NCBI GenBank assembly: GCA_022457155.1
Contig: JAJGOT010000197.1
Location: forward strand, 574,001 to 638,000
DNA: 64,000 nt
Direction: 5' to 3'
From: Cladopsammia gracilis
Lineage: Eukaryota; Cnidaria; Anthozoa; Scleractinia; Dendrophylliidae
Every line of letters begins with the position of its first letter. The stretch's first letter is position 1. Under the pieces are notes generated by a model. It worked only from the letters and a program-made list of their open reading frames with translations, did no database searches and had not been told where the DNA came from. Below are positions 12,399 to 23,837 of the stretch, piece by piece. A program made the position numbers and the translations under genes.

Positions 12399-13976
12399 AT
12401 GGCGGCCGACGGAGCAAAGTGGAGCAAGGACGAAACTAGTGCGCTAATAGATGCCTACAGCGATGCCAAAACGTCTGCAGACCCAATGACAACGAACAAG
12501 GACCTTTATACCACAATTAAGAACCTTCTTCGTGAAAATAATAATATCGAACGCTCCACGAAACAGATCGAGACCAAGATGAAGAAACTGAAATCTGGTT
12601 ATAGCAAGCTGAAGGACCGTATGAAGGTATCCGGAGCTGAACGTCCCTATGACTCCAAAGCTCTCACCAGTGTGGAGAAAGGTGCCTTCCAACACTGGGA
12701 TAAGCTTGACCGCATCCTGGGTAGGTTGAATTCTGTCATGAAATTGCCATGCTAACCCGCGAGAGTGGAGAGGAGACAAGGACATAATGTGGGGCAGTTG
12801 TCTTTTATGAGAATTTTTACCCTAGCCTGAGGAAAGGAAATGAAACTTTATATGTTCAAGTTTCCCCACCTGGGGAAGCCGATCGACCCCCCTGAAAATA
12901 TAAAAGAACAATTCTCTGTTTATAATAGACTAAAAATTTACAGCAGACTTCAATGTTTATAACAGACTTCAATGTTTATAATATACTTCAAGAGGAAAGG
13001 GATTACAGTATTTTTATTACTTTCTACTAAGTTTCAGTTTGTTTTAATAACAGATGCCAAATGATGCAATGCTTAAATGAATAAAACCTCCAAAATACAG
13101 CTTTTGGTTTAATCTGAACTGAAATGATCCCTCAAGCATTTTGATCATTATTATCACTATACATTTCTAGAATATGAAGTTATAGTACCCATACCCGATT
13201 TTCTACACTATGGGGCAGTACGTGTGATGGTGGTATGATTTTATTTGTATATTTCTAAAACTGTTTTTCTTGATAAAACCAAGCAAGACCAACTGTGAGA
13301 TTAGTGATATGGGATATGTACAATTTTACTTTAAGGGTTATAGTCCATGCTGTTGTCACTGTATTTTTGTCATCCAGGTACTCACCCAGTTGAAGACCCC
13401 CCAGAAGAACATTTGATTGAAAGCTTAGCTGATAATAGAGAAGAATGCAATGAAGCAGAATCAAATGCAATAAATGAAACAGAGTCAAGTGCAGCAGAAA
13501 CAGAATCAAGTGCAGTTAAAGTAAACACAGCTCAGACATCAAAAGCACCAAAGAGAAAAAGTGGTAGGTCTGGTGCCCCAAAGAAAAAACCTCGCCTGTG
13601 TGATGTAGTGGAACAATCAAATGAACAGATGAAGCAGATGCATGAATACATGCAGGGCAGTTCGGTTACAGCAGAGGCACGTTCTAAAGAAAGAGAAGAA
13701 GACCGAGAATTTTTTCGCCAAATGTTGGGTATGATGTCCCAAACTATGATGGGAATGACGCAAATGTTCATGCAAGGAGCTGGTCCAGGATATCATCCAC
13801 CAAACCAAGTATATGCTCCTCAGAGTGTACAACCGAACTACACCTTTCCTTCTAGTGGCATGGGCTGTGGTTTGTATACTTCACCAACAAGGTCATCATA
13901 TGCATCGTCAAGCTCAGTTACAAGTGAACAACCATCACTTGAAGAAAATGAGTTATTTAACTTGCAGAAACTGTAA
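12399..13976 (+). CDS. Harbinger ORF1: SANT/Myb-like DNA-binding protein, two exons
   Basis: Exons 12399-12720 and 13378-13976 join in phase (CTG-G | GT-ACT) into about 306 residues. The N-terminal ~110 residues resemble the Myb/SANT-like trihelix domain: a W-S-K-D-E-T start, a middle helix rich in K-x-I-E-T-K-M-K-K-L, and a final aromatic F-Q-H-W-D-K-L-D. A Glu/Ser-rich linker is followed by a basic nuclear-localisation stretch (K-A-P-K-R-K-S-G-R-S-G-A-P-K-K-K-P-R) and a Met/Gln-rich coiled segment before a Ser/Tyr-rich tail. In PIF/Harbinger elements this protein helps the transposase enter the nucleus and bind the ends. The ATG at 12399 has AAA before it and lies about 270 bases inside the element. 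No internal stop was seen, so ORF1 looks intact. Confidence 0.85.
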
Positions 13977-14747
13977 ATGCAGTTGCATGTTTTAATACAA
14001 CAATAATAATGTGGGCTTTGTTGTTATGTTGAGTTAAACCGGTGATAGTTGTTTTAATCCACAACAGCATATTAATGTTAACGTGTTCATTACACACCAA
14101 AAAACACAAGAGTTTTTATAACTAGAGTACTATTTAAAACAAAGCCTATTTGTCACTAAGCTAAAAAAAATTAAACATACGATGTGTGGAACTGTTTGCA
14201 ACAGCTTCTAACAAATGTTAACATTTAGCTATAATGTAGTACTTTTGAACAGGCATGGCTTGTCTGTTGCCTTAGCTTATTGTCGTCCTGACGTTGAAAA
14301 ATATGAATTCATACAGGCCATGTTTGTATAGGTTTTCTGTTGAGTTGTACAAATAATGAGCCAATATCAACATATTGATATTGTATACTTCGGTTTCTGT
14401 TAGCTGCTGTTTGTTTATAAAGGTACTCAATTTGTATCTCCAGAAAGTATCCATACCCTCTCAATGGGAGGCAATTAACTTGGTAGCCCAAGTTAAGCTA
14501 TGTTGCCATACACAGGAGGGGTATGCATATTTTGTGGAGATGCACAATATTTAATAGCATACCAAAGAAACAACAGTATTTATAACAAGAGTGCTATTTA
14601 AAACAAACCCTATTTGGCATAAACTAAATAAACAAACGATGGTTGGAACTATACTGCAAAATAAAACAATTGAATTTTTAAACAGGTATGGCTTGTCTTT
14701 TGAAAACTATGAATTTTTACGGGCCATGTAATTTATGGGTTTTTTGT

Positions 14748-15957
14748 TCAGTTGTAAAAATAATGAGCCAAGACGTTCCTAATGACGTTGGAATCGTGAG
14801 TTGCATCACCATCATCATTGAAGGGATCAGGCCTTGGTAGGTCACCAATTTCATCTTCGCCCAGCCTGTTCCACTCTTCAAGGTAGCACTCCTTTAGCTC
14901 TTCACACATGTTGTGCAGGATGCAGGCTGATGTAGCATGAAGAACAGTTTTGTCAAGTTCACAATCTAGCGGCTTGAGCAGACATCTCCATCTTCCCTTA
15001 AGCCGTCCAAATGCTCTCTCAATCTGGATGCGTGCGCGGCTAAGTCTGTAGTTGAAATGCTCTTTTTCTGGTGTGAGATTACTGCCTGGATAATTCTTCA
15101 TTAAATTCTTGGAAATGGGGTAAGCTGGATCACCGATAATAAATGGCTCAATATTGTGGTTACCAATAACCCGAGACAAATTTGCATTATTCGGTATCAA
15201 CCTTCCCTCTGTTATCATCTTGCCTATTTGTGAGCGCCCAAACACCCTCGAATCATGTGCTCGACCAGGCCAGCCAGCAAACACATCAGTGAAGCAACAT
15301 TGGCTGTCACAAACACCTTGTAGAATCACAGAATGGAAACATTTCCTGTTGTAGTAGTCAGCGTGGTGGATGAGGGGGGCTTTTATGGGTACATGGGTAC
15401 CGTCAATGGCACCCAAACACTGGAAAATCCCACTTTCTTTGGAAACCATTTATTATTCTTTGAAAGTTTATACCCCTTTGTAGCCTGCTAATGATGTTTA
15501 TCTTGGAACGAACCAAGAGCTGCATAGCTTCATTAACTTTCATGCATGCTGTCGAAGTACCGATTCCAAATTTGTCTCCAATCTCCCTGTAGTCCAATCC
15601 TTTCCCCAGGCGTTTAAGCAGCATCGCTACGATTGTTCTAACAGGTACAGGGTTGCGCAGTCTGGTTACCTGTCGCTGAAGGCTTTGCAAATCACGTGTC
15701 AACTGTTCAAACATACCTTTAGAGATACGATAGCTTTCCAGCCATTTTCTGTCAGGAAAATGAAGGAATTCATGTTCCAATACATTTTCAATTCTTGGAA
15801 TTTTCCAAACTGCTCGTCCCCGAACTTGATTCCTATCGGCGACAAATGCGAGAATTCTTCTTCTAATTGCAACACAAGTTTCGGTGACAATCCGCGCTAA
15901 TCTTCGTCTGTTGTCCTCATCCACGTCTTCTCTTAAGTATTTCTTGTACATACACAT
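14748..15957 (-). pseudogene. Harbinger transposase (DDE_Tnp_4 / HARBI1-like), one frameshift
   Basis: Read on minus, the N-terminal frame (start probably near 15957, Met-Cys-Met-Tyr-Lys-Lys) runs to 15403 and the C-terminal frame opens at 15449 and ends at 14748. The two overlap in different frames around 15425-15460, where F-Q-R-I-I-N-G-F must continue into C-L-G-A-I-D-G-T-H. One base has therefore been gained or lost near an A/G run, and no intron signals fit. The helix-turn-helix part (G-L-D-Y-R-E-I-G-D-K-F-G-I-G-T-S-T) is in the first half. The second half keeps all three catalytic acids: Asp in A-I-D-G-T-H, Asp in I-I-G-D-P-A-Y, and Glu in Q-I-E-R-A-F-G-R-L-K-G-R-W. The enzyme would cut and rejoin the element's ends. 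As it stands it is broken unless the shift is a sequencing error. Confidence 0.88.
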
Positions 15958-16181
15958 TATTAAAAAAGTAAAAAAGCCATATAAAGCAGTAATAAAGCAG
16001 TAATATCGCACATGCAACGGATACATTATGAAATTTGCGAAGTGAGCACCGTCTCGGTTTATTGAATGTGAACATGTTGATATCTTGGGTACCTTGTGTC
16101 TGAACACAGCACCATTTCGTGCCGGTGCCCAAGCACTAGTGCTCAGGCACCAAGTGTGAACAAGGCCTTATTCACCTCGGG

Positions 16182-17685
16182 TAGCCTGCGTAGCAAGCGT
16201 TCCCGTACGAACGAATTTTTCCGCATTCTGGCCGCGCGAAAATGGGGGCGAGAGCAAAAAATCGGAGGACGGGGGTGGTAGTGGGGAGATGAGGGAACGC
16301 TTGCCTGCAAACCCCACGATTTTGAAAAACGCCGTTCGTCCACGAACGGGGCTCCTCATTGGTGCGGTGTGGTCACCTTGAGTGACAGGTTTGACAAGTA
16401 GCTATCAAATTTTCACGCAAAATATTTTGAGCGTGACTTGAGATCAAAATGGAGCTCGGAGAATATGTGAAAGATTTTGAAACGTGTTTGAACAAAGTTA
16501 TTCAGTGTTGTTTCTCCATTGCAAAGCATAATTCGGGATCCAGACGAAGAGGTAAATTGTATGGGGATGACGGCGTGCGATTTAAATGAAAAACTGGACT
16601 GCTTGGACGATACACAAAGGGAAATTTGGAAGAACGCACGTATTTACAATGTAATTAGTCAAAGTTACACAAGGATTTCCTCGCTTAAAAATGTAAAGGC
16701 ATGGAAAGAAAACAATACGTACCTTATTCCTCTAATATAATAGGCCAGGAAATGTTTTTCTTAGACTTGAGTAGACCCGTTGAAAAAAATAATCGTGGTT
16801 TAGTTTGACTGTTGTCGTCCATGTCTATTTGTAGTAATCGGTAATGCCTATTTTAAATTGGTTGGATCGTTGGATTGATACAAAAAAGGCGAGTCAAAGG
16901 CCAAATAATATCCAAATCCAGTCATTAAGGTTTAGACTTTCTCAAAAACTTAATTGACACCACGATTTCATCCCAAATTTTAAAGTTGAAAGTGATCTAT
17001 TTCGGCGGCTGTTTGTTTTTATCGGCGTTGAATTGAAAGTGGCAAGGCTAGTGTGGACCGATTCGAGTTTTATTTTGGTCACAGCAAAATATAAGATGAA
17101 ATGAAGCTGAATGATTAGTGCTCGTACCATAGAAAAGTCAGAAAATAGCGAGGAAAGCGAAGATTGATTTTGAACTAGAAATATTAACCGTAAACAAACA
17201 CAGCAGTACAGTCGCGCGATGAGTAGTTGAGCTGAGCAGTGTTATATTTTTATAAGCGGGAATTATTTCACCGGCTCTGTTAACCGGTGTTGGATTCAAT
17301 AAGTCAAAGCAAGCAAATATACGGATATTTCTTCTAATTTAAGTCGGCATTGTTTTGAAATGGCGAGGAGGTTTATTGATTCCATGAATCTGTGAAGAGA
17401 TTTCAACCGTTTACGTTTTCAGTTTCAGTTTATCGTTTGAAGGAAGTAAAATTCTACATCCGGTTATCTGTAATTGGCTTATTTGTTGACAAGCTGTCAA
17501 TCGGCAAATGAAATCAACCGTGACAAATAGGTGGGCGTTTTTCAAAATCGTGGGGTTTGCAGGCAAGCGTTCCCTCATCTCCCCACTACCACCCCCGTCC
17601 TCCGATTTTTTGCTCTCGCCCCAATTTTCGCGCGGCCAGAATGCCGAAAAATTCGTTCGTACGGGAACGCTTGCTACGCAGGCTA
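16182..17685. mobile_element. Long-TIR element with 9-bp target duplication (MULE-like)
   Basis: Terminal inverted repeats of about 160 bases: 16182-16340 begins TAGCCTGCGTAGCAAGCGTT, and its complement ends at 17685. The element is flanked by the 9-base duplication CACCTCGGG at 16173-16181 and 17686-17694. Long TIRs plus a 9-bp duplication fit Mutator-like elements, although no transposase is present. The internal ~1.2 kb has no recognised gene. An ATG at 16449 opens about 35 codons that end at a plausible donor (AGAG|GTAAAT, near 16551), and another frame runs 16519-16740. It sits only five bases beyond the Harbinger's right end. Confidence 0.85.
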
Positions 17686-17694
17686 CACCTCGGG

Positions 17695-19376
17695 CGAATC
17701 ACGTATCCCCTCGTTGCCTAAAAATAACCCTTAGTTAAACGAACATGAAGAAGATAATTAGACGAATACATACATTATAGCGCTTATTTAATAAGAAGTG
17801 AACAGTGGACAGCGAAGGAAGAAATATAAGCGTGGTAGGAATCCCAATTAATTTCACTTCTTTCGGTTGTTTGCCTTTCATTAATTTTTATTTCGTGAAG
17901 TTGAAGGAACAGACTTTGGGTGCAAAAATTCACCGCCGAGAGAAGATGTAAACAATGCACGCAGTGTCTTGTGAGTTTTGCTTCCGCTCAGTGAATGATT
18001 CTCGGGCGAAAATAACCTTAAAGCGATCACTTTTTCATTTAATTTTCTTTTCTGTGTTTCGGATACAGAGGAATAAAAACTGGATATATTTTCGTGTGTC
18101 TGATTGCGAGATGTTTTATGAAACAGCTGCGTTATGCGTTACTGGAAAGGTTTCAAATTACTTTCACATTATGCAAATTGCAACATTTTTACCTCAACTG
18201 AAAAAATATATTTCAAAGGGCTAAATTTGTTTCTCTCCTCCTAAATTATCACTTCTGTCGTTAACTTTGATTAAATTTATAAGTTTCATTCAAACTTTAT
18301 TATAATAACGGCGGGAATACTTCCAGCAAAACTTTCAATTGGAAAAGTTGTTTTGACCTCGGGTCCGGACCAGGCAATTACATCATGGCTTCGAAAGGCC
18401 ACTTTGCGGCTACATTTGCATTCACTTCAAAAGTGTCGAAAACACAGACCAGCTAGTTACAAGATTTAGCTAAAACCAATAACAACCATTGGGAAACTCT
18501 GACATACGGCCTATTTTTCAACGGTAAGTACAAAGTAGGTATCGATATGTACTCGTCTTTTGACACAATGGACACGCTACTTTAATAATTTGCGTGCGAT
18601 CTCCCACGCTAAGTGTACTGTGTCTTCTTGTTTTAGACGGTTAAACGCGCTTCTTTGTTAGACTGTCACACTATCCGAATACTCCCTATCATCAAACCGT
18701 GTGAAATAACGTGCATGCAGATTCCCAAGACAATTATTCTCCAATATGCCTAATACAACGACGCCCACAGCGTCTTGTTTGCATTATAGTTATGTCCGCT
18801 AAAACAAGGAAGGGAAAAAGACCGAGAAACTGAATGTATGCAAAGTGTCAGAAACCAGTGATACTCGATTCACGGTTGCTTAATGGCATCATTTACCTCA
18901 ACTACCAGATCAAACATACAGTTTAACTGTTTTTGTTTTCTCATGTTAAGGTACTGTTATTACGCTCCACTGGGATAACGAAATTTTTAAAATTATGAAA
19001 GGAAAAACGAAATGTATGGTAGTTGCAGTACTGATGACGCAGTCGTCAAAATCGCCTCCTTCCGTCATAGCTTATTAAAAATATATGCCCACACAGCGAA
19101 AATGTTTCTTTTGTTCTGACAGAGTATTTTCATGTTACCTTTTTCTACAACAAATATTTTCAATTTCATATTTTAAGAACGGCGGTCAAATCTGTCACGT
19201 CATTCTGATGCTTAGCTGATATTGACGGGATAAGCTATAGGACAAAGATTCCGCAATCTTTCAAACTGTTCAGGCGCAACAAAATATTTGAACAGAAATA
19301 TTTGTTCTCCTTTTGTGAGTCTCTCGGCTATCTTAGTTAGTGAACTGAAATAAGCAGAATTCTTGCTAAAGAAACC
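17695..19376. other. Gene-free interval upstream of the BTB gene
   Basis: No coding exon recognised. A good splice-donor-like string (AACG|GTAAGTAC near 18523) follows a moderately GC-rich stretch (18350-18520), so a 5' untranslated exon of the BTB gene is possible but not shown. The remainder is AT-rich with nothing else evident. Confidence 0.5.
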
Positions 19377-20702
19377 ATGTCTTCGGTTGAATGGCAATCA
19401 ATAACTACCATTACAGAAAGAATCAAGCTTATGCTCAACAAAGATCGCCTCAGCGATGTGAAGTTTGTGGTTCGAAAGAGCGACGGTGACAGTGAAACTA
19501 AACAAGTGATTCCTGCTCACAAGTTTTTGCTGGCGATTGGTAGTCCTGTGTTTGAAGCCATGTTTTACGGTGATCTAGCGGAGACTAGAGACTCTATTGA
19601 ACTGCCTGACTGTGAGTACGAGAGTCTATTGGAGTTGTTTCGCTTCATGTACAGCGATGAAGTGAATTTAAGCGAAAGTAATGTGATGGGAGTGCTATAC
19701 TTGGCTAAGAAATACTTGGTGCCAGCACTCGTTGATAAATGCACGAAATATCTGCAAGATAAGTTAGATCCGTCGAATGTTTTCAGCATCCTGCCAAGTG
19801 CCTGTGGATACGGAGAGAAAACGCTGGAAGATCAATGCTGGGAAGTGATCGATGACCAGACAGAAGCAGCTGTAAAATCGGATGGATTTGCGATAATCGA
19901 GAGGTCGTTACTTGAAGCGGTAGTTGAACGAGACACTTTGAACATCGCCGAAGTCGAATTATTCAAAGGTGTCATGGAATGGGCAACAAAGGAATCAAAT
20001 CAACGCGGCGTTGTAGCAGATGGGCAAGAGAAAAGAAGAATTCTCGGAGAACGCATCGTGAAAGCTATACGCTTTTCCTTGATGAAACAGGAAGAGTTTG
20101 TCTCAGTTGTCCTTGACAGCAAAATACTCACTTATGATGAGGTCACTACTATCCTTAAATGTTTCAATTCATTACAAACTTTTCCTTCGGGATTTCCAGT
20201 GACCAAACGATCCAGTCCTCGTTATAACCCAAAACACTGCTGCAGGTTCAGTTCGATGAAGTTTGGTTGGATCAATAGTGGAGTGACTTCCGGCTTTTAT
20301 TTTTCTGTTGACAGCGAGATAGTATTTCATGGGGTGTACCTGTTTGGTAGCAAGGACAATACCTATTCAGCTTCCCTAAAGCTCGAAAAGGACTTGGACG
20401 GATTTGTTCTTGCCTCTACATCAAGTACCTTTTTATCTTTGCCTCACACATCGGGAGAATATTATGGTTTTGCTGTTCTGTTTGAAAAGGCAGTGTTACT
20501 GGAAAGAGGTGGCGCATACTATCTTGAAGCAAGCATCGCTGGTCCCAAGTCGTGGTACGGTACTCAAGGCCAGCAAACTCTCCACTGCTCCGGTGTTACG
20601 TTTAACTTGAGAGACACTCGTATGCAGTATGCCTCCTTTTCTGATTTAACGAATACCAAACAAGGACAAATTAATGAACTCATTTTCAGCCTTAATCGCT
20701 AG
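19377..20702 (+). CDS. BTB-BACK-PHR domain protein (BTBD1/2/3/6 type), intronless
   Basis: Single open frame of 441 residues with a favourable start (ACC before ATG). Residues about 15-118 form a BTB/POZ domain: the L-S-D-V-K-F core, P-A-H-K-F-L-L, the S-P-V-F-E-A-M-F-Y-G strand-helix, and L-P-D-C-E-Y-E-S-L-L-E-L-F-R-F-M-Y. About 120-245 is a BACK domain (E-D-Q-C-W-E-V-I-D followed by a helical run with V-E-L-F-K-G-V-M-E-W-A). About 285-438 is a beta-rich PHR domain with R-F-S-S-M-K-F-G-W and the G-V-Y-L-F-G-S strand. Such proteins act as cullin-3 adaptors in ubiquitin ligases; BTBD6 and its relatives work in neural and developmental settings. Length and domain order match the family. Which member it represents cannot be set without a tree. 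Lack of introns may indicate an old retrocopy or lineage intron loss. Confidence 0.93.
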   Translation: MSSVEWQSITTITERIKLMLNKDRLSDVKFVVRKSDGDSETKQVIPAHKFLLAIGSPVFEAMFYGDLAETRDSIELPDCEYESLLELFRFMYSDEVNLSESNVMGVLYLAKKYLVPALVDKCTKYLQDKLDPSNVFSILPSACGYGEKTLEDQCWEVIDDQTEAAVKSDGFAIIERSLLEAVVERDTLNIAEVELFKGVMEWATKESNQRGVVADGQEKRRILGERIVKAIRFSLMKQEEFVSVVLDSKILTYDEVTTILKCFNSLQTFPSGFPVTKRSSPRYNPKHCCRFSSMKFGWINSGVTSGFYFSVDSEIVFHGVYLFGSKDNTYSASLKLEKDLDGFVLASTSSTFLSLPHTSGEYYGFAVLFEKAVLLERGGAYYLEASIAGPKSWYGTQGQQTLHCSGVTFNLRDTRMQYASFSDLTNTKQGQINELIFSLNR

Positions 20703-21884
20703 ATATAACAGTTCTTGATTATTATTCGAATCGAGTTTTCAAAGTGTTCTACAATGGGCATTTTTCTATATTTCATTTCATTTATAAATAAGAATTTAAG
20801 GTGGCTCCATATTGTTCAGCCCTCTCGTCTTTTGCATTCCATTACAGCTAGCCCGATGGTGTGGCTAAAAATCTTTTTCTGAAACCAGTAAATCTTTTAT
20901 CAGTCCCAAAAGTGGTATTCAAATGACGTCACCATTCGTTGCCATGGCAACGCGAAAAGAGGCAAAAAAATACGGTCTTTTGGACCATTTGAGGCTAATA
21001 ACTTATAAACTACACGGTGAAAGTTTTTGTTTTCGATATATTTTTGTTTAATTGGCAAGAGAAACATTTTAACAATTTTTTAAAAAATTCCGCAACCCGC
21101 CACAGTCGGCGACGGCTCCCGCGTTTGGCATCGCTGACCGTTCAGCGTTACTCGCCGCTGTCGCATCTGGGGCTTTTTATCCTCCTTGCCAGTGTCATTC
21201 TCGGGTTCTGTCTCGCCCCAGTAAGAAAGAGGAGAAGAGAGACACTGGGAACGAGGTTGATGGGATCGCATCTCGTTTATCTAGTTTTCAGCACGTGACA
21301 TTAACTGAGTCACGTAATCAAGGCGAAGCAACGGTTGTCAAGATTTTTGTCACGCGAGTCAAAACGATCTTTTTTTACTTATTTGAATGACTACAATTGT
21401 GGCCTTTATCAGTTGAACTTCAATACACTGTTCAGTCAAGGGCCCTTTAACAATAAGCCTACTTGTCAATGAGTAAATCGTGAATGTTGTTCCCGTACTT
21501 AAAATTAACATTCGTTTACTCACTGAGTTTGCCCCATGCCGCCAGGATCAACATAACTTCAAAACAAAGTTAATAATCTAAACGTCAGACGCCAGCCAAA
21601 ACATATGGCAACGAAAAACCTTAAGAAATATGTTTTTGTTGTCACTGAGAAAATAAAAAGATCACAAAACAATCGCAAAATACGTCTTTCGAATGTTTTT
21701 ATATTTTAATATAAACCTTTTTCAACAAAGTGGCCCTTGTTCAGCTGCGTTTCCACGCGATGATCAATCAATTCACCGTTCATTTCATTGAAGTCCAATG
21801 TCCTGTCTGTTTATTTATTTGTCTTACAGCGAATTAATATACATAATGTTATGAGTTTGTGAAGCTGAAAGGACACATAACATT
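20703..21884. other. Gene-free interval downstream of the BTB gene
   Basis: No gene seen. A dispersed-repeat-like start (AAGGTGGCTCC near 20799) and a short stretch with GGGAACGAGGTTG (about 21247), a word also found in MITE ends at 33-38 kb, are the only landmarks. The last 200 bases are probably promoter and 5' untranslated sequence of the upstream GGT-2 first exon. Confidence 0.5.
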
Positions 21885-22425
21885 AACACCTAATCTAGCC
21901 ATCTCCATAACATTTTTTTGTTCATTTGACGATACGAAGCTAATACTGAACATGAGCGGTGAACCTGGAGTATCGTACAGGGTGAAAGGAAAGGATAGTG
22001 ACTTGCACAAAAGGTAAGCATGGTATACATGTATTTTGCGGAATCTTTGACAAGGAGGTGATAATTTGATCCCTGATTGAAGAGCGTCCGTTCACCTGAT
22101 TTCGGTACAAAACTGTTCAGTGCAAATTAATAATTAATCAATGGCTATAATTTCTCAAGCTGCATTTCACATGCATTCGTTGCTGGGAAGGTTAACGAGA
22201 TTATTCGGGAGCGCATTGTCTGATCCCGTCTAAGAGCAAAGCCCTTGAACACGCCAGTTGTATGATTATGGCTATGATTATAGGGTCATTTATACGAGAG
22301 AAATAAGCCGCGGGTATACTATTTAAAATGGCCCTAATATGTCACTGCTTAAAATAAGCAACTGACTGGCTTTGATAGTCTTTTTCTCTCATGCACTTGG
22401 GTCCAAACAGAATTGCTACGTGATA
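21885..22425 (+). repeat. Segmental duplication, copy A (GGT first-exon region)
   Basis: Colinear and diverged with 25945-26530. Shared landmarks in order: CACCTAATCTAG, TTTTTGTTCATTTGACGATA, ATGAGC(A/G)GTGAA, GACTTGCACAAA(A/C)GGTAAGCAT, ATGGCT(A/G)TAATTTCTC, CATGCATTCGTTGCT, TAAGCAACTGAC, and ATGCACTTGG. Both the upstream sequence and the first coding exon with its donor were therefore copied. Confidence 0.85.
21952..22013 (+). CDS. Alternative or relic first coding exon of GGT-2 (exon 1a)
   Basis: ATG opens 20 codons (M-S-G-E-P-G-V-S-Y-R-V-K-G-K-D-S-D-L-H-K) plus two bases, ending at AAAAG|GTAAGC. The phase-2 end joins the GGT exon at 31191 (A-G + G = Arg), directly before the basic K-K-R-K and the membrane segment. 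It resembles exon 1b (26066-26142) in start, end and donor but is five codons shorter. It could be a second promoter and first exon for GGT-2, or a relic of a partly duplicated GGT gene. The kept phase and intact donor favour use. Confidence 0.6.
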
Positions 22426-23277
22426 AAAAAAATCTCAGTTAATATGCTCTCCGCCTCTGTGAGCTTTATTATAATATTCGGATATTGCTAGAATCTGATA
22501 TGGCAGCGCGTTTACTCAGTTAGCGATTGTGATTTTTCTTCGATGTGCGTTCTTTTTAAAGTTCGTCCGTAATCAATGACTGACCTCCGAATGTATTGTT
22601 GTATTCGAGTAGTGGTTAGTATCATGACAATCACTATAGCTCCACCATATAAACATACCCGAATAAACAATGATTTTGTGCTCTAGCCGGATATGCAACA
22701 AGACCCAAGAAGCACTAGATAAATTTATTGGCGGACGGTGAGCCTATCTTTTTGGTATTTTCGTCGAAATCAAAGTCGCAACGTAATAAAACAACGAGCT
22801 TATGAACATCGAAATGAAAACGACTGGGGAAGAATCAAGTCAATTAAAGCATTCGAATTCTAATGAAAAACGACAGTATTTTTAAGTTTTTCAATATCAA
22901 ACTGTTTACAAAGAAATAAATTAGGCGGAAGTACAGGAAATACGTTTCCATAGGTAGGGAAGACAGTTTATTTATCAATTACAATCGCCAATGAGTCAGT
23001 TTTTCTTGATTCACTAAAACGTGTTATGATCTGAAAATACTTCTAAAATGGTTTGAGCCGGCTTTGCTTAAACCTATCCAGACCGGGGAAGGGGGGGGGG
23101 GGGGGGGGGGGGGGCTTTTGGAGCCCGCTCGAACTTTGAAGTTGTGTCGTTTCAAAACGGTCGATGCAATGACCACCAAATTTGGAGACTTTTCCTAAAA
23201 TTTATCTCGAAACATTTTCCCGTTAGCGTCCTTTGTAAACCGACATTGACGTTTCCATAGCAACCGCTTTTTGACAC
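22426..23277. other. Gene-free interval
   Basis: AT-rich, with no exon recognised. A poly-G run of about 24 bases lies at 23091-23114. Confidence 0.6.
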
Positions 23278-23560
23278 ATACATACATACATACATACTTT
23301 ATTACCTTTCCCCAAAGGGGCTTTTCAAAGATAATTAAAACTAACTAACAAGAATAATCGCAAAATAACTAATTACATTATGATCATAAATATAAATCGT
23401 ATTTACAAAGATAAATTGAATTAATTAAGTTAAGATTCTAAAAATTCCTTAAGAAGCTTGCACTTTAAAACTTCTTAAAAACCGAGACAGATTTCCTATG
23501 TTTTACAAAATTAGCATTTTTCACTTTAATCAAGATTATTTCAAAGCGATAATTGAGCAA
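23278..23560 (-). mobile_element. LINE 3'-end fragment with TATG-type tail
   Basis: On minus the segment ends GGGGAAAGGTAATAAAGTATG followed by a TATG microsatellite (plus-strand ACATACATAC at 23278-23297). Such tails mark 3' ends of some non-LTR retrotransposons. No coding part is left. The family assignment is inference. Confidence 0.45.
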
Positions 23561-23837
23561 ATTTTGTATAATTGTTTATTAATTAAGGTTAATTAACGGT
23601 AATTTTAGGAAAATGGGGAATTTGAAATGTCAAAATCCAGGATGGCGGATCGAAGTTTTACTAAAGGTCTTTTCTCTCAATAATTTTATTATTGGTTCAT
23701 ATTTTGGATTGTAAAACATTTGCCCACAATAAACTAAGCTTTAGCAGTTCATTTGCTTTATTTTTCGGTGTTTTTGATTTGACCGGTTGAATGAACGTTG
23801 AGTTGTCGCCGTGATTGTCGACTAGCTGAGAAAGCAA

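Larger units (their letters stand above)
12126..16167. mobile_element. PIF/Harbinger DNA transposon, nearly complete (4.04 kb)
   Basis: The left end GGGTGTGTTCACACTTGGTG and the right end (complement of CACCAAGTGTGAACAAGGCC) form terminal inverted repeats. The trinucleotide TTA flanks both (12123-12125 and 16168-16170), the 3-bp TWA duplication typical of this superfamily. Inside are the two expected genes in convergent arrangement: a SANT/Myb-like ORF1 on plus and a DDE transposase on minus. The left subterminal region also folds on itself (12127-12203), and further GTGCCC/GGGCAC words lie in 12200-12300. Apart from one frameshift in the transposase it looks full length. Confidence 0.93.
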
